Origin: Deltaproteobacteria bacterium
GTDB lineage: Bacteria > Myxococcota_A > UBA796 > GCA-2862545
Direction: 5' to 3'
DNA: 64,000 nucleotides
NCBI GenBank assembly: GCA_007693595.1
Contig: REDI01000039.1
Coordinates: forward strand, 62,001-126,000
Shown here: positions 1 through 7,696 of the stretch, in pieces
Layout: every line of letters starts with the position of its first letter
How positions within the stretch are numbered: position 1 is the stretch's first letter
Translations under genes and position numbers: made by a program
Notes under the pieces: model-generated
Told to the model about the DNA's origin: nothing
Databases searched by the model: none
The model's input: only the letters and a program-made list of their open reading frames with translations

Positions 1-1016
1 TGGGCGCCCCCCGAAGGAGCGTCGCGGGGGATCGAAGGGTTGCACTCCTTGGTTCGGGGAAAGCTCTTGAAGAGGACCTGAACGTCGGGGTGCTGATCCA
101 GGGCAGCCATGACCTCGAGGGTGGCGCCTCGGCAGAAGGGGCAGCTGTAATCGGCGAACTCCACCAGGATGTAGCGTGGGTTTGAGGCCCCCTTGGCGGG
201 CTCGGCGCCATGGAGCTCGAGCGGGGCGCTGAGCGGCCGGCTGAGCTTGTCGAGGTCGACGCGAAGCAGGCGATCCTTGGCCTCTTCGCCAGCCAGGTCC
301 ACAGGGGCATGCGGCTCGGGGGATGAGGCGGGGTAGACCAGGTGCCCAGCGACGACCACTCCGAAGAAGCATCCGGCGACGGTCCAGAAGCTCTTGTCAG
401 ACCAGGCCTTGCTCAGCTCGTCGAGCGGCCGAACCTCGCTCTGGGACACTCCCTTGAGGGCCGCCCAGAGGATCAGGGCGTTGGAGAGGTACATCGCGAT
501 ACAGAAGACGCAGATCTTTTGTTCGACGAGGAGCACCGAGGCCAGGTAGAGCGAGGTCATCAAGGCGAAGAGGGCCAAGCCCGCTGAAATCACGAAGAAT
601 CGTGGCGCCTTCTTGGGGGCCGAGAGGGAGGCGACGATCAGGCCCAAGTAATAGCCGGCACCCAGCAGAGTGATCGGGGTCTCGAGCCCTGTCCCCGCGA
701 AGATGACGGAGTAGGAGCTGTCGTTGATCGAGACGCAGTCGATCGTCTCGTTGACCGAGCACAGCGCAGGACCTTCGGTCGGACGCACCTTGAGCCAGTA
801 TAGGTAGAGGCCAGCCGAGAGCCCGATCGAGGCCGAGCCGAGGGTGCCCCAGCGCGGGGATCGCACCACCAGACCAGCGGCCGCGAGCAACGCGCCGCCG
901 ACCCAGCCGAAGATGGCAAAGTCCACGAGGTCTTCGCCCGCGAGTCCCAGGCTGATCCCCACGATGATAGCGAGCACAGCGCAGACGTAGAGGATGGTCT
1001 CAAGGGTGAGCTTCAT
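1..1016 (-). CDS. VKOR-family / DsbA-like thioredoxin fusion protein (3' end outside window)
   Basis: Membrane disulfide-bond formation protein. Residues about 1-230 form a hydrophobic multi-helix domain with the vitamin K epoxide reductase signature: a loop cysteine pair C86/C94 and the CVFC redox motif at C169-C172. After a further membrane segment (about 231-248), a periplasmic thioredoxin-fold domain begins and shows CPFC at C302-C305, as in DsbA/DsbG-type oxidoreductases. The fusion would let VKOR reoxidise its own thioredoxin partner with quinone as acceptor, replacing DsbB/DsbA. This role is known for fused VKOR homologues and inferred here. The ATG at 1016 opens directly into the first membrane helix. 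The gene leaves the window at base 1, so about 338 residues are visible. It lies 81 bases downstream of smpB on the same strand. Confidence 0.86.
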   Translation of the reverse strand, partial: MKLTLETILYVCAVLAIIVGISLGLAGEDLVDFAIFGWVGGALLAAAGLVVRSPRWGTLGSASIGLSAGLYLYWLKVRPTEGPALCSVNETIDCVSINDSSYSVIFAGTGLETPITLLGAGYYLGLIVASLSAPKKAPRFFVISAGLALFALMTSLYLASVLLVEQKICVFCIAMYLSNALILWAALKGVSQSEVRPLDELSKAWSDKSFWTVAGCFFGVVVAGHLVYPASSPEPHAPVDLAGEEAKDRLLRVDLDKLSRPLSAPLELHGAEPAKGASNPRYILVEFADYSCPFCRGATLEVMAALDQHPDVQVLFKSFPRTKECNPSIPRDAPSGGA

Positions 1017-1097
1017 GTCGGCATCCGAGGGCAAAGAGCGGGTCGCTGTATCTCATCGTCGGGCCTTAGCGCAACGCCCGACCAGCGTTCACCGGGC

Positions 1098-1550
1098 TCA
1101 GCGACCTCGCTCCATGTCGCGTCGCGCATCACGCTCCTTCATGGTCTGGCGCTTGTCGTGGAGCTTCTTGCCCTTGGCGAGCGCGACCTCGACCTTGATG
1201 AGCCGACCTTTAAGGTAGATCCGTACCGGCACGGCTGTCATGCCCTTTTGTTGAGTGCCCTTCTGGATCTTTTCGATCTCGGCGGGATGGAGCAAGAGAG
1301 GGCGCACTCGCAACGGCTCGTGATTATTGCGATTCGCCTGCGCATACGGTGAGATGTGGCAGCCGTGGAGATAGGCGCTGCCGTTCTTGATGCTCACGAA
1401 GGCCTCTTGCAAGCTTCCGCGCCCTGCCCGGAGCGACTTGACCTCGGAGCCGAGCAGCGCGATTCCAGCTTCGAAGTGATCTAGAAGGTGGTACTCGAAC
1501 CTCGCTCGCCGATTGACGACCAGATCTTTGTGGGGCGTGGGCTTGGACAA
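1098..1550 (-). CDS. smpB: SsrA (tmRNA)-binding protein SmpB
   Basis: Small basic RNA-binding protein that delivers tmRNA to stalled ribosomes for trans-translation. The family core is clear: VVNRRARFEYH near the N terminus, GIALLGSEVKSLRAG, then the YLKGRLIKVEVALAKGKKLHDKR region, and a basic C-terminal tail that in the family folds in the empty mRNA channel. I place the start at the TTG at 1550 because GAGGAGA sits about six bases upstream and it gives 150 residues, the usual length. The frame is open further upstream to an ATG at 1676, but that extension is low-complexity and unlike SmpB. No tmRNA gene was recognised next to it. Confidence 0.93.
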   Translation of the reverse strand: MSKPTPHKDLVVNRRARFEYHLLDHFEAGIALLGSEVKSLRAGRGSLQEAFVSIKNGSAYLHGCHISPYAQANRNNHEPLRVRPLLLHPAEIEKIQKGTQQKGMTAVPVRIYLKGRLIKVEVALAKGKKLHDKRQTMKERDARRDMERGR

Positions 1551-1671
1551 GGGGGTCTCCTCGAGGCCGGGCCCCGCTCCTAACCGCGATGGCGCGGCAT
1601 CGCTCCTCCGGTGTGCTGGAAGCCTCGATGGGAGGTTCACCCCGCGCATGGGCTGCGTTTCAGGCATATGA

Positions 1672-1686
1672 TCCACTTTGTTCCAC
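1672..1686 (-). promoter_or_regulatory. Two-repeat MraZ-like box facing smpB
   Basis: On the minus strand this reads GTGGA-ACAAA-GTGGA, two GTGGA repeats with a 10-base period. All 15 bases, spacer included, are identical to the first 15 bases of the plus-strand operator at 1930-1944. It lies about 120 bases upstream of the smpB TTG start, so MraZ may also act on the smpB side. That role is inferred. Confidence 0.45.
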
Positions 1687-1923
1687 CCTGGGTGAACGAG
1701 CGATTCATGGGAAAAAAGAACGTATAAACACAGTAATAGCTAGGTTTGTTCGAGCGCGCACGAAGGGGATCGCGGACAGCGCGTCGAGCTTGCGCCGGAT
1801 GGTCGAGATGTTGAAGCGAAGTCATGAGCGGTACTCGCTATTTTTTCTACTGACACAACGATGGTTCTTATTGTGAAATAAGCGACCTTCTTGCCTGGAT
1901 GGGGTCAGGATCAACGCGGGGGG

Positions 1924-1951
1924 TTGATTGTGGAACAAAGTGGAGTAGAGT
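1924..1951 (+). promoter_or_regulatory. Candidate mraZ promoter overlapping the MraZ operator
   Basis: TTGATT at 1924-1929 and TAGAGT at 1946-1951 are 16 bases apart, each matching four of six sigma-70 consensus positions. The elements interleave with the GTGG repeats, which would fit repression by occlusion. The match is modest. Confidence 0.35.
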
Positions 1952-1964
1952 GGAGAAGAGTGGT
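1930..1964 (+). promoter_or_regulatory. MraZ operator: four GTGG(A/T) direct repeats, 10-base period
   Basis: GTGGA at 1930, 1940 and 1950 and GTGGT at 1960 repeat exactly every ten bases, one helical turn, about 125 bases upstream of mraZ. MraZ is known to bind tandem short G-rich repeats upstream of its own operon with this kind of spacing, as a ring-shaped oligomer, so this is very probably the autoregulatory site of the dcw cluster. Confidence 0.72.
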
Positions 1965-2088
1965 GAGCTGAGGATCGGATCGATCTGATCTCAGGGGCGG
2001 TGAATGAAGGTCGGGAACGCAGGATCGACGCGAGAGTCCAAGGAAGTTCGCGCCAATTTGTCCTGTTGGGTCCGGCCGGGGAGCGAGG

Positions 2089-2535
2089 GTGCTTCGGACG
2101 CGATGCCAGGCGACGGTGACATTGGACAACAAGGGGCGCATCGCGCTCCCCGCTGTCCTCCGTCGCGCCCTCGAGGGGCACGACGTCGATGCCTTGGTGC
2201 TGACCTTCCACACCGGCGCGGTCTGGGCATGGACGCTCGAAGACTTCGAGCAGAAGATCGAGGCTCCCATCCTGCGCCAGGACCCCTTCAAGCCCGAGGT
2301 GCTGCAGTTCACCCGCGCGGTGCTCGCTCCGGCTCAGGAGGTCGAGGTCGACAAGCAAGGGCGCATTCGCATCCCGCCGATGCTGCGCGAGCTCGCGCGG
2401 CTCGAGAAAGAGGTCGTGGTCAACTCCATGCTCGACCGACTCGAGTTCTGGGACCGGGAGACCTGGAATGCGCAGTTCCTTCAGGATCTGCACGCCGTTC
2501 CGCGGCTCTCCGGCATGCCCGGAGGCGGGTCGTGA
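2089..2535 (+). CDS. mraZ: Transcriptional regulator MraZ
   Basis: First gene of the division/cell-wall cluster. It is a DNA-binding protein built of two SpoVT-AbrB-type half-domains. The first has TLDNKGRIALPAVLRR near residues 12-27; the second has EVDKQGRIRIPPMLREL near residues 86-102. The GTG start at 2089 follows a GGGGAGCGAGG stretch and gives 148 residues, the normal length. Its stop overlaps the GTG of rsmH (GTGA), implying translational coupling. The four-repeat operator at 1930-1964 is the likely binding site through which it controls its own operon. Confidence 0.93.
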   Translation: MLRTRCQATVTLDNKGRIALPAVLRRALEGHDVDALVLTFHTGAVWAWTLEDFEQKIEAPILRQDPFKPEVLQFTRAVLAPAQEVEVDKQGRIRIPPMLRELARLEKEVVVNSMLDRLEFWDRETWNAQFLQDLHAVPRLSGMPGGGS

Positions 2536-3449
2536 GCTCCTTTGCGCACATCCCAGTCATGCGAGACGAGGTGGTCCAGGTCCTCGCACCGGCAGCCGGC
2601 GAAGTCTTCTTCGACTGTACCCTGGGTGGCGGGGGGCACGCCGAGGCCCTGCTTGAGGCGGCAGACTGCCGCGTCGTGGGTCTTGACCGAGATCCCTCAG
2701 CGATCGAGGCCGCCACGGAGCGGCTCGCGCGCTTCGGTCCTCGCTTCGTCGCGGTGCGGTCCTCCTTCTCGCGGCTGGCTCAGGTCGCAGCGCAGCTCGA
2801 GCTCACCTCGGTCGACGGGGTCCTAGCGGACCTCGGGGTCAGCAGTCCCCAGCTCGACCAACCAGAGCGCGGGTTTAGCTTTCAGCGCAGCGGTCCCATC
2901 GACATGCGCATGGATCCCGATGCAGACCTTTCGGCGCTCGACGTCGTCAATTCTTTTGAAGAAGATCGGATCCGCGACATCATCTCGCGTTATGGTGAGG
3001 AGCGCCGCGCGCGAAGGGTCGCCCGATCCATCGTTCGCGGTCGCCCGTGGGCAGACACCCTCAGCCTCTCCCAGGCCATCGCCGAGGCAGTCGGGTCGCA
3101 GCGCGGATCTCGTATCCATCCCGCGACCCGTAGCTTTCAAGCGATTCGCATCTTCGTCAACGACGAGCTGGGCGAGCTGGAGCGGCTGCTCCCCGCGGCG
3201 GTCGAGCTGCTCTCCCCGGGTGGCCGACTGGCCATGATCTCGTTCCATTCCCTCGAAGACCGTATCGTCAAGCAGTTTATTGCCTACGAGTCCGGTCGGA
3301 CCTCCCCCAAAGACCCTTATGGGCATCCCCTTCACCCTCCCCGCCTCTCTCCCTCCCGCAAGTCCCTCTCTTCTTCTCCGAACGATCCGAACCCGCGTGC
3401 GCGCAGCGCGCGGCTCCGCACCGCTGTGAGGCTGCCGTGGAACGCATGA
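2532..3449 (+). CDS. rsmH: 16S rRNA (cytosine(1402)-N(4))-methyltransferase RsmH
   Basis: SAM-dependent methyltransferase (formerly MraW) that modifies C1402 in the decoding site of 16S rRNA. It shows HIPVMRDEVV at the N terminus, the SAM loop DCTLGGGGHAEALLE, DLGVSSPQLD, RGFSF and the late motif MISFHSLEDRIVKQF. The GTG at 2532 overlaps the mraZ stop; the frame stays open upstream but only this start gives the conserved N terminus. The last 40 residues are Ser/Pro/Arg-rich, encoded by a C/T-rich stretch (3326-3379), and do not match the usual compact end of the family. Confidence 0.94.
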   Translation: MSSFAHIPVMRDEVVQVLAPAAGEVFFDCTLGGGGHAEALLEAADCRVVGLDRDPSAIEAATERLARFGPRFVAVRSSFSRLAQVAAQLELTSVDGVLADLGVSSPQLDQPERGFSFQRSGPIDMRMDPDADLSALDVVNSFEEDRIRDIISRYGEERRARRVARSIVRGRPWADTLSLSQAIAEAVGSQRGSRIHPATRSFQAIRIFVNDELGELERLLPAAVELLSPGGRLAMISFHSLEDRIVKQFIAYESGRTSPKDPYGHPLHPPRLSPSRKSLSSSPNDPNPRARSARLRTAVRLPWNA

Positions 3450-3781
3450 CGACCTTGCAACCCGTCTCCCTCCCTGTCCTTGGGCAGTCGCAGGCGCTCG
3501 CCTCGACCTGGGCACGTCTACGCCCGATCGGGCGCTACCTGCTCTGGATCCTCGCGCTCTTCTTCGTGGTGGTGGTCGCGGTGGTGGTGCGCCTCGACGT
3601 CGCGCAGCTCGAGATGAACCTCGATCGGAACGACCGGGCCCAGCGCGCAGCTTCGGTGCTCAACGAGCGTCTCGAGCTCGAGCTTCGCTCGCGTCGGCGC
3701 CTCCAGGCGGTGCAGGGCTACGCCGCACAGCTCAAGGCCCAGGCCGAGGTGCCGATCGTGCGGGTCGAGGCGTCGCGGTGA
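3437..3781 (+). CDS. ftsL: FtsL-like cell division protein
   Basis: Small bitopic protein: about 33 cytoplasmic residues, one membrane helix (about 34-51, YLLWILALFFVVVVAVVV), then a periplasmic segment rich in Glu/Arg/Leu that looks like a coiled coil. This is the FtsL/DivIC plan, and FtsL forms a complex with FtsQ and FtsB that activates FtsWI. Sequence conservation in this family is poor, so the call rests on topology, length (114) and position between rsmH and ftsI. It overlaps rsmH by 13 bases and ftsI by 4; a second ATG lies at 3446. Confidence 0.8.
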   Translation: MERMTTLQPVSLPVLGQSQALASTWARLRPIGRYLLWILALFFVVVVAVVVRLDVAQLEMNLDRNDRAQRAASVLNERLELELRSRRRLQAVQGYAAQLKAQAEVPIVRVEASR

Positions 3782-5844
3782 GGCCCGAGTCGCCACGACG
3801 AGCGCCCCGTCGGGGGCGAGCCGGCAGCGCGGGCGGCCGTCGAATCCAAGTCCCGAGTGTGGAGGCGCGGGTCGAGCCACCCGAGGTGGTGCTCTCGCGC
3901 GCTCGTCGTCGGGCGACGGTCCTCGCGGTGCTCACCGCCGTGACCCTGGGGGCCATCGGAATACGGTCGGCGGCGCTTTGCGTCAGCCCCCATGACCAGA
4001 CCATCACGCTCGGCAGCACCCAGCGCTGGGAACAGATGGTGCTCAAAGCGCGCCGCGGCTCCATCCTCGATCGCAACGGGGATCCGCTGGTCGTCTCGGT
4101 CGACACCCCCAGTGTCATCGTGGACCCAGAGCTGGTTGAGCCCCAGGAGCGGGGGCAGCTCGCGCGACGGGTCGCCCACATCCTCGACGCTGAACCTGAC
4201 GAGATCCAACGGAAGATGAGTCGCTCGGGGCGCTACGCTCGTCTGGCCTCGCGCGTCCATCCTCGCATCGCTGCCGAGGTCCTCGATATCGGGCACAAAG
4301 CCCTCTTCGTCGAGTCCGACCAGCGCCGCTACTACACCGAGGGGGAGCTCGGTGGACACGTCCTTGGCTTCGTCAACTCCGAGGGCGAGGGCCAGTCCGG
4401 GGTTGAAGCGGCGTTAGACCCTTGGCTGCGTGGCACGAGCGTACTCCTCCAGCGGCGTCGGGATCGGCGCGGCCTCGACGTCGATCGTCTGCGGGATGTC
4501 GATCGGGTGAGCAGCGCGGGCATGGACGTTCAGCTCACCCTCGATCGACGTCTTCAGCACATCACCGAGCGCGCGCTCGACAACGTCATGGAGCGCCACA
4601 AGCCCGTGGCCGCCACCGCGGTGGTGATGGATCCCCGCACGGGTGAGGTGCTCGCGCTCGCGAACACGCCGTCGTTCAATCCGAACGCCCTCTCGGAAGA
4701 CGCCGAAGCTCGGCGCAATCGGGCCGTCGTCGACGCCATCGAGCCGGGCTCGGTGCTCAAGCCCTTCGTGGCGGCCGCTGCGGTCGAGGAGGGTAAGGTC
4801 CAGATCTCGACCCTCATCGACTGCGAGAACGGTCGCTGGCGCGTCGGCCGAAGCCGCATCGGTGATGACCACCCGCAGGGGGTGATCACGGTCAGCGAAG
4901 TGATCAAGTACTCCAGCAACATCGGCTCAGCCAAGCTGGCCTTCATGCTCGGTGCCGAGACCTACCTCTCCTACATGAAGGCCTTTGGTTTCGGCGAGCA
5001 GACGGGGATCGAACTTCCTGCCGAGCGCACAGGGCGCATGCGTGCGGCCGACAAGATCAAGCCCATCGAGCTCGCCACGACGTCGTATGGGCATGGGATC
5101 ACGGTGACGGCGGTGCAGCTCGCGTCTGCGGTCTCGGCGATCGCCAACGATGGCGTGCGCATGAAGCCTCGGCTCGTGCGCGAGGTCGTCGACGAAGACG
5201 GGGTGCCTGCGCTGGTGCGGGAGCCCGAGCCGCTCCAGCGGGTGATCTCGTCCGAGACAGCGACCGCGATCACGCGCGCCATGGTGACGGTCACCGAGAA
5301 GGGCGGCACGGCCACCCGAGCTCGGGTCCCCGGGTTCAACGTCGCGGGCAAGACCGGCACCGCATGGAAGATCAAGGACGGCAAGTACAGCGACGGCCGC
5401 ATCGGCTCCTTCGTCGGCTTCGTTCCGGCCGAGGATCCCCGGCTGGCCATCGTCGTGATCGTCGATGAGCCCACCGTCGGCAGCCGGTACGGAGGCATCG
5501 TCGCCGCGCCCGCCTTCGCCGAGATCGCCTCGCAGTCCTTGCGCACTCTGGGGGTCGCGCCGGATCCCGAGCTCCTGCCGACCTCCCACCCGGCCCGTCG
5601 TGCGCCCCCCGCGATCGTGGCCGCCCCAGCGCCGTCGGTCCGCAAGACCATCGCGGTCGCGGCGGACGAGCGCGCCTTGATCCTGCCCGACCTCTCGGGC
5701 CAGACCATGCGCGAGGCGCTCGCGACGCTGCAGGGCACGGGCCTTCAGCTCGAGCTGCTGGGTTCGGGGCGTGTCGCGCGCGTCGAGCCTGAGCCCGGGG
5801 TGCCCGTCCATCCTGGCACCCCTGTCCGCCTAACCTTTAACTAA
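3778..5844 (+). CDS. ftsI: Septal peptidoglycan transpeptidase FtsI (PBP3) with C-terminal PASTA domain
   Basis: Class B penicillin-binding protein that crosslinks septal peptidoglycan together with FtsW. A membrane anchor lies near residues 43-62, followed by the dimerisation domain (RRGSILDRNGDPL) and a transpeptidase domain with S325-V-L-K328, S379-S-N381 and K525-T-G. About residues 620-688 form a PASTA domain, common in Gram-positive and delta-type PBPs but absent from E. coli FtsI. An Ala/Pro-rich linker separates it from the catalytic domain. The GTG start overlaps the ftsL stop. It is followed by a spacer of about 400 bases, the only break in the front half of the cluster. Confidence 0.94.
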   Translation: MRPESPRRAPRRGRAGSAGGRRIQVPSVEARVEPPEVVLSRARRRATVLAVLTAVTLGAIGIRSAALCVSPHDQTITLGSTQRWEQMVLKARRGSILDRNGDPLVVSVDTPSVIVDPELVEPQERGQLARRVAHILDAEPDEIQRKMSRSGRYARLASRVHPRIAAEVLDIGHKALFVESDQRRYYTEGELGGHVLGFVNSEGEGQSGVEAALDPWLRGTSVLLQRRRDRRGLDVDRLRDVDRVSSAGMDVQLTLDRRLQHITERALDNVMERHKPVAATAVVMDPRTGEVLALANTPSFNPNALSEDAEARRNRAVVDAIEPGSVLKPFVAAAAVEEGKVQISTLIDCENGRWRVGRSRIGDDHPQGVITVSEVIKYSSNIGSAKLAFMLGAETYLSYMKAFGFGEQTGIELPAERTGRMRAADKIKPIELATTSYGHGITVTAVQLASAVSAIANDGVRMKPRLVREVVDEDGVPALVREPEPLQRVISSETATAITRAMVTVTEKGGTATRARVPGFNVAGKTGTAWKIKDGKYSDGRIGSFVGFVPAEDPRLAIVVIVDEPTVGSRYGGIVAAPAFAEIASQSLRTLGVAPDPELLPTSHPARRAPPAIVAAPAPSVRKTIAVAADERALILPDLSGQTMREALATLQGTGLQLELLGSGRVARVEPEPGVPVHPGTPVRLTFN

Positions 5845-6247
5845 GCCTTCGAGGTCTCTCCCCAAAGCACCGATCTGCGGCTGGCTCCTGTCGGCGACTG
5901 CGCCTCGCTCGAGGCGCGGCGGAGGGTCTGGCGCCCTGCCCCCGAGATCCATGGAGCCCTTCCTGGGCCCCTCCTCGGCGTCAGCACGCCCTCGCCTCGA
6001 TGTCGTCGTTGCGCTCGGCCAGCGATGGCGCCAGCCGCAGATCGGCCCCTCCTCGACCGAGGAGGTTGAGGACATCATGCCATAGGCGGAGTGGCGACGC
6101 ACGCGCGTTCCAGCGGGATCGGCTTGGGGCGCTTGCGTCGGAGGGGTCATTGGGGGTAGAAGGAAGGGGGTGTTCGCTCTTCCTTCCCCCGCGCTCACCG
6201 CCCTCCTCTCCCTTCCCCTCCCGCCTCCCTTCCCCTGTCGCCTCCTC
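5845..6247 (+). other. ftsI-murE spacer with hairpins and a pyrimidine tract
   Basis: 403 bases without a convincing gene. A perfect 8-bp inverted repeat (CCTCCTCG / CGAGGAGG, 2-base gap) lies at 6048-6065. A 7-bp arm pair AAGGAAG/CTTCCTT flanks 6170, and 6176-6246 is almost pure C and T. The spacer may hold an internal promoter or processing site for the murE-ftsZ half of the cluster; I cannot point to good promoter boxes. Confidence 0.5.
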
Positions 6248-7696
6248 ATGGTGCTCTCTGACTTGATCCGTCGGGTGGACCCGGTGTCGGTCCATGGTCC
6301 CGTCGACCTCGATGTCCATCGGGTGACCCGCGACTCGCGCGAAGCGGGTGTGGGTGCGGCCTTTGTGGCGATCCGAGGCGATCGGGTCGACGGCCATGAC
6401 TTCGTCCATGGCATCGAGGCAGGTGTCGTCTTCGTCGAGCGTGAGGTCCCGGTCCGGGCCGGGGTCACACGGGTGCGCGTCGCGGATACCCGCGCCTGCC
6501 TCGCTCCCTTGGCAGCGGCCCTGAACGGCGACCCGGCGAAGCGGCTCCCGGTGCTCGGTGTCACCGGAACCAACGGCAAGACCACGGTCACGACCCTGTG
6601 CGCGACCGCGCTCGACGCCCTGCAGATGAGCGCGGGCCGGATCGGGACCCTCGGCGCGTTCTGGCCTGGTGTGAGCCGCCCCTCTCCGCTCACGACCCCC
6701 GAGGCGCCGGCGCTCCACCATCACCTCCGAGAGATGCTCGAGGCCAACGTCAGGGCCGCCTTTGTCGAGGTGAGCAGCATCGCGCTCGTTCAGGGGCGGG
6801 TCGATGCGCTGCCCTTTCACGCGGTCGCCTTCACCAACCTCGGCCACGATCACCTGGACTTTCACGAGGACATGAGATCGTACGCACGAGCCAAGGGCTC
6901 GCTCTTCCGGGAGTCTCGGCTTCGATCGCGCGGGGGGCCGCCCCGAGCGGTGGTCTGCGCAGACGATCCCGTCTGGCGCGAGCTCGACGTTCCCGTCGAC
7001 CGATGGACCTACGGCTTCTCTGAGGGATGCGACCTGAGGATCTTGCGCACGGAGCTCCGGGGAGCTCGGCAGCGGGTCTCGGTCCTGACCTCCGAAGGTG
7101 AGATCGTCATCGACTCGGCCTTGATCGGTCGACACAACGCCTCGAACCTGACCTGTGCCCTGGGTCTTCTCGCGACCCTCGGGCTTCCCTTCGATCGCGC
7201 AGCCTTCGCGCTCGGCCAGGCCCCAGCCGTGCGGGGTCGGCTCGAGCCCGTAGCCGACCCGGCCGGTCGGATCGTGCTCGTCGACTATGCCCACACGCCC
7301 GACGCCCTGCGGGCGGTCCTCTCGGCCGCACAAGAGCTCTCGGGAGGGCGCGTGGCGGTCGTCTTCGGGTGCGGCGGCGATCGCGACGTCCAGAAGCGTC
7401 CGGTGATGGGACAGGTCGCGTCGGAGCTCGCGGATTGGCTGGTGATCACCTCCGACAACCCGCGCCATGAAGATCCGCAACAAATCATCGACGAGGTGAT
7501 GTCAGGAGTCGCGGGCCCGGCCGAGGTTGAGCTGGACCGGCGTCGCGCCATCGCTCGGGCGATCGCCCTCACGGGACCTGGCGATGTCGTGTTGATCGCC
7601 GGCAAGGGCCACGAGCTCACCCAGCAGATCGGCGACCGTCTCTACCCGTTTGACGACGCGGCGGTCGCGGCCGCTCTGCTCCTGGAGCGCTCATGA
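6248..7696 (+). CDS. murE: UDP-MurNAc-tripeptide synthetase MurE (meso-DAP type)
   Basis: Cytoplasmic Mur ligase that adds the third stem-peptide residue to UDP-MurNAc-L-Ala-D-Glu using ATP. It has the P-loop GVTGTNGKTTVTTL near residue 103, the central ligase domain, and a C-terminal domain with SDNPRHEDP. The DNPR motif is the known signature for meso-diaminopimelate rather than lysine. The ATG at 6248 is chosen because upstream codons encode a low-complexity Leu/Pro/Ser stretch from a pyrimidine tract; no clear Shine-Dalgarno is seen. Length is 482 residues. It overlaps murF by ATGA. Confidence 0.94.
   Translation: MVLSDLIRRVDPVSVHGPVDLDVHRVTRDSREAGVGAAFVAIRGDRVDGHDFVHGIEAGVVFVEREVPVRAGVTRVRVADTRACLAPLAAALNGDPAKRLPVLGVTGTNGKTTVTTLCATALDALQMSAGRIGTLGAFWPGVSRPSPLTTPEAPALHHHLREMLEANVRAAFVEVSSIALVQGRVDALPFHAVAFTNLGHDHLDFHEDMRSYARAKGSLFRESRLRSRGGPPRAVVCADDPVWRELDVPVDRWTYGFSEGCDLRILRTELRGARQRVSVLTSEGEIVIDSALIGRHNASNLTCALGLLATLGLPFDRAAFALGQAPAVRGRLEPVADPAGRIVLVDYAHTPDALRAVLSAAQELSGGRVAVVFGCGGDRDVQKRPVMGQVASELADWLVITSDNPRHEDPQQIIDEVMSGVAGPAEVELDRRRAIARAIALTGPGDVVLIAGKGHELTQQIGDRLYPFDDAAVAAALLLERS

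Larger units (their letters stand above)
1551..2088. other. smpB-mraZ divergent intergenic region
   Basis: 538-base divergent spacer, noticeably more AT-rich than its surroundings between about 1670 and 1970. It holds the MraZ-type repeats listed separately, a promoter candidate at 1924-1951, and a short AT-rich inverted repeat (CTTATT/AATAAG, 1867-1882). Reading frames inside it look non-coding. I looked for a tmRNA gene because ssrA often neighbours smpB, and did not recognise one. Confidence 0.6.

Noticed and set aside
1551-2088. Possible tmRNA gene next to smpB
   Set aside because: No tRNA-like ends, tag-peptide frame or conserved pseudoknot sequence was recognised.
2004-2531. Upstream open extension of the rsmH frame
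   Set aside because: It lies across mraZ in another frame and lacks RsmH sequence; the GTG at 2532 gives the conserved N terminus.
5830-7483. Minus-strand open frames across the ftsI-murE spacer and murE
   Set aside because: Low-complexity Arg/Gly/Ser translation; murE on the plus strand explains the openness.
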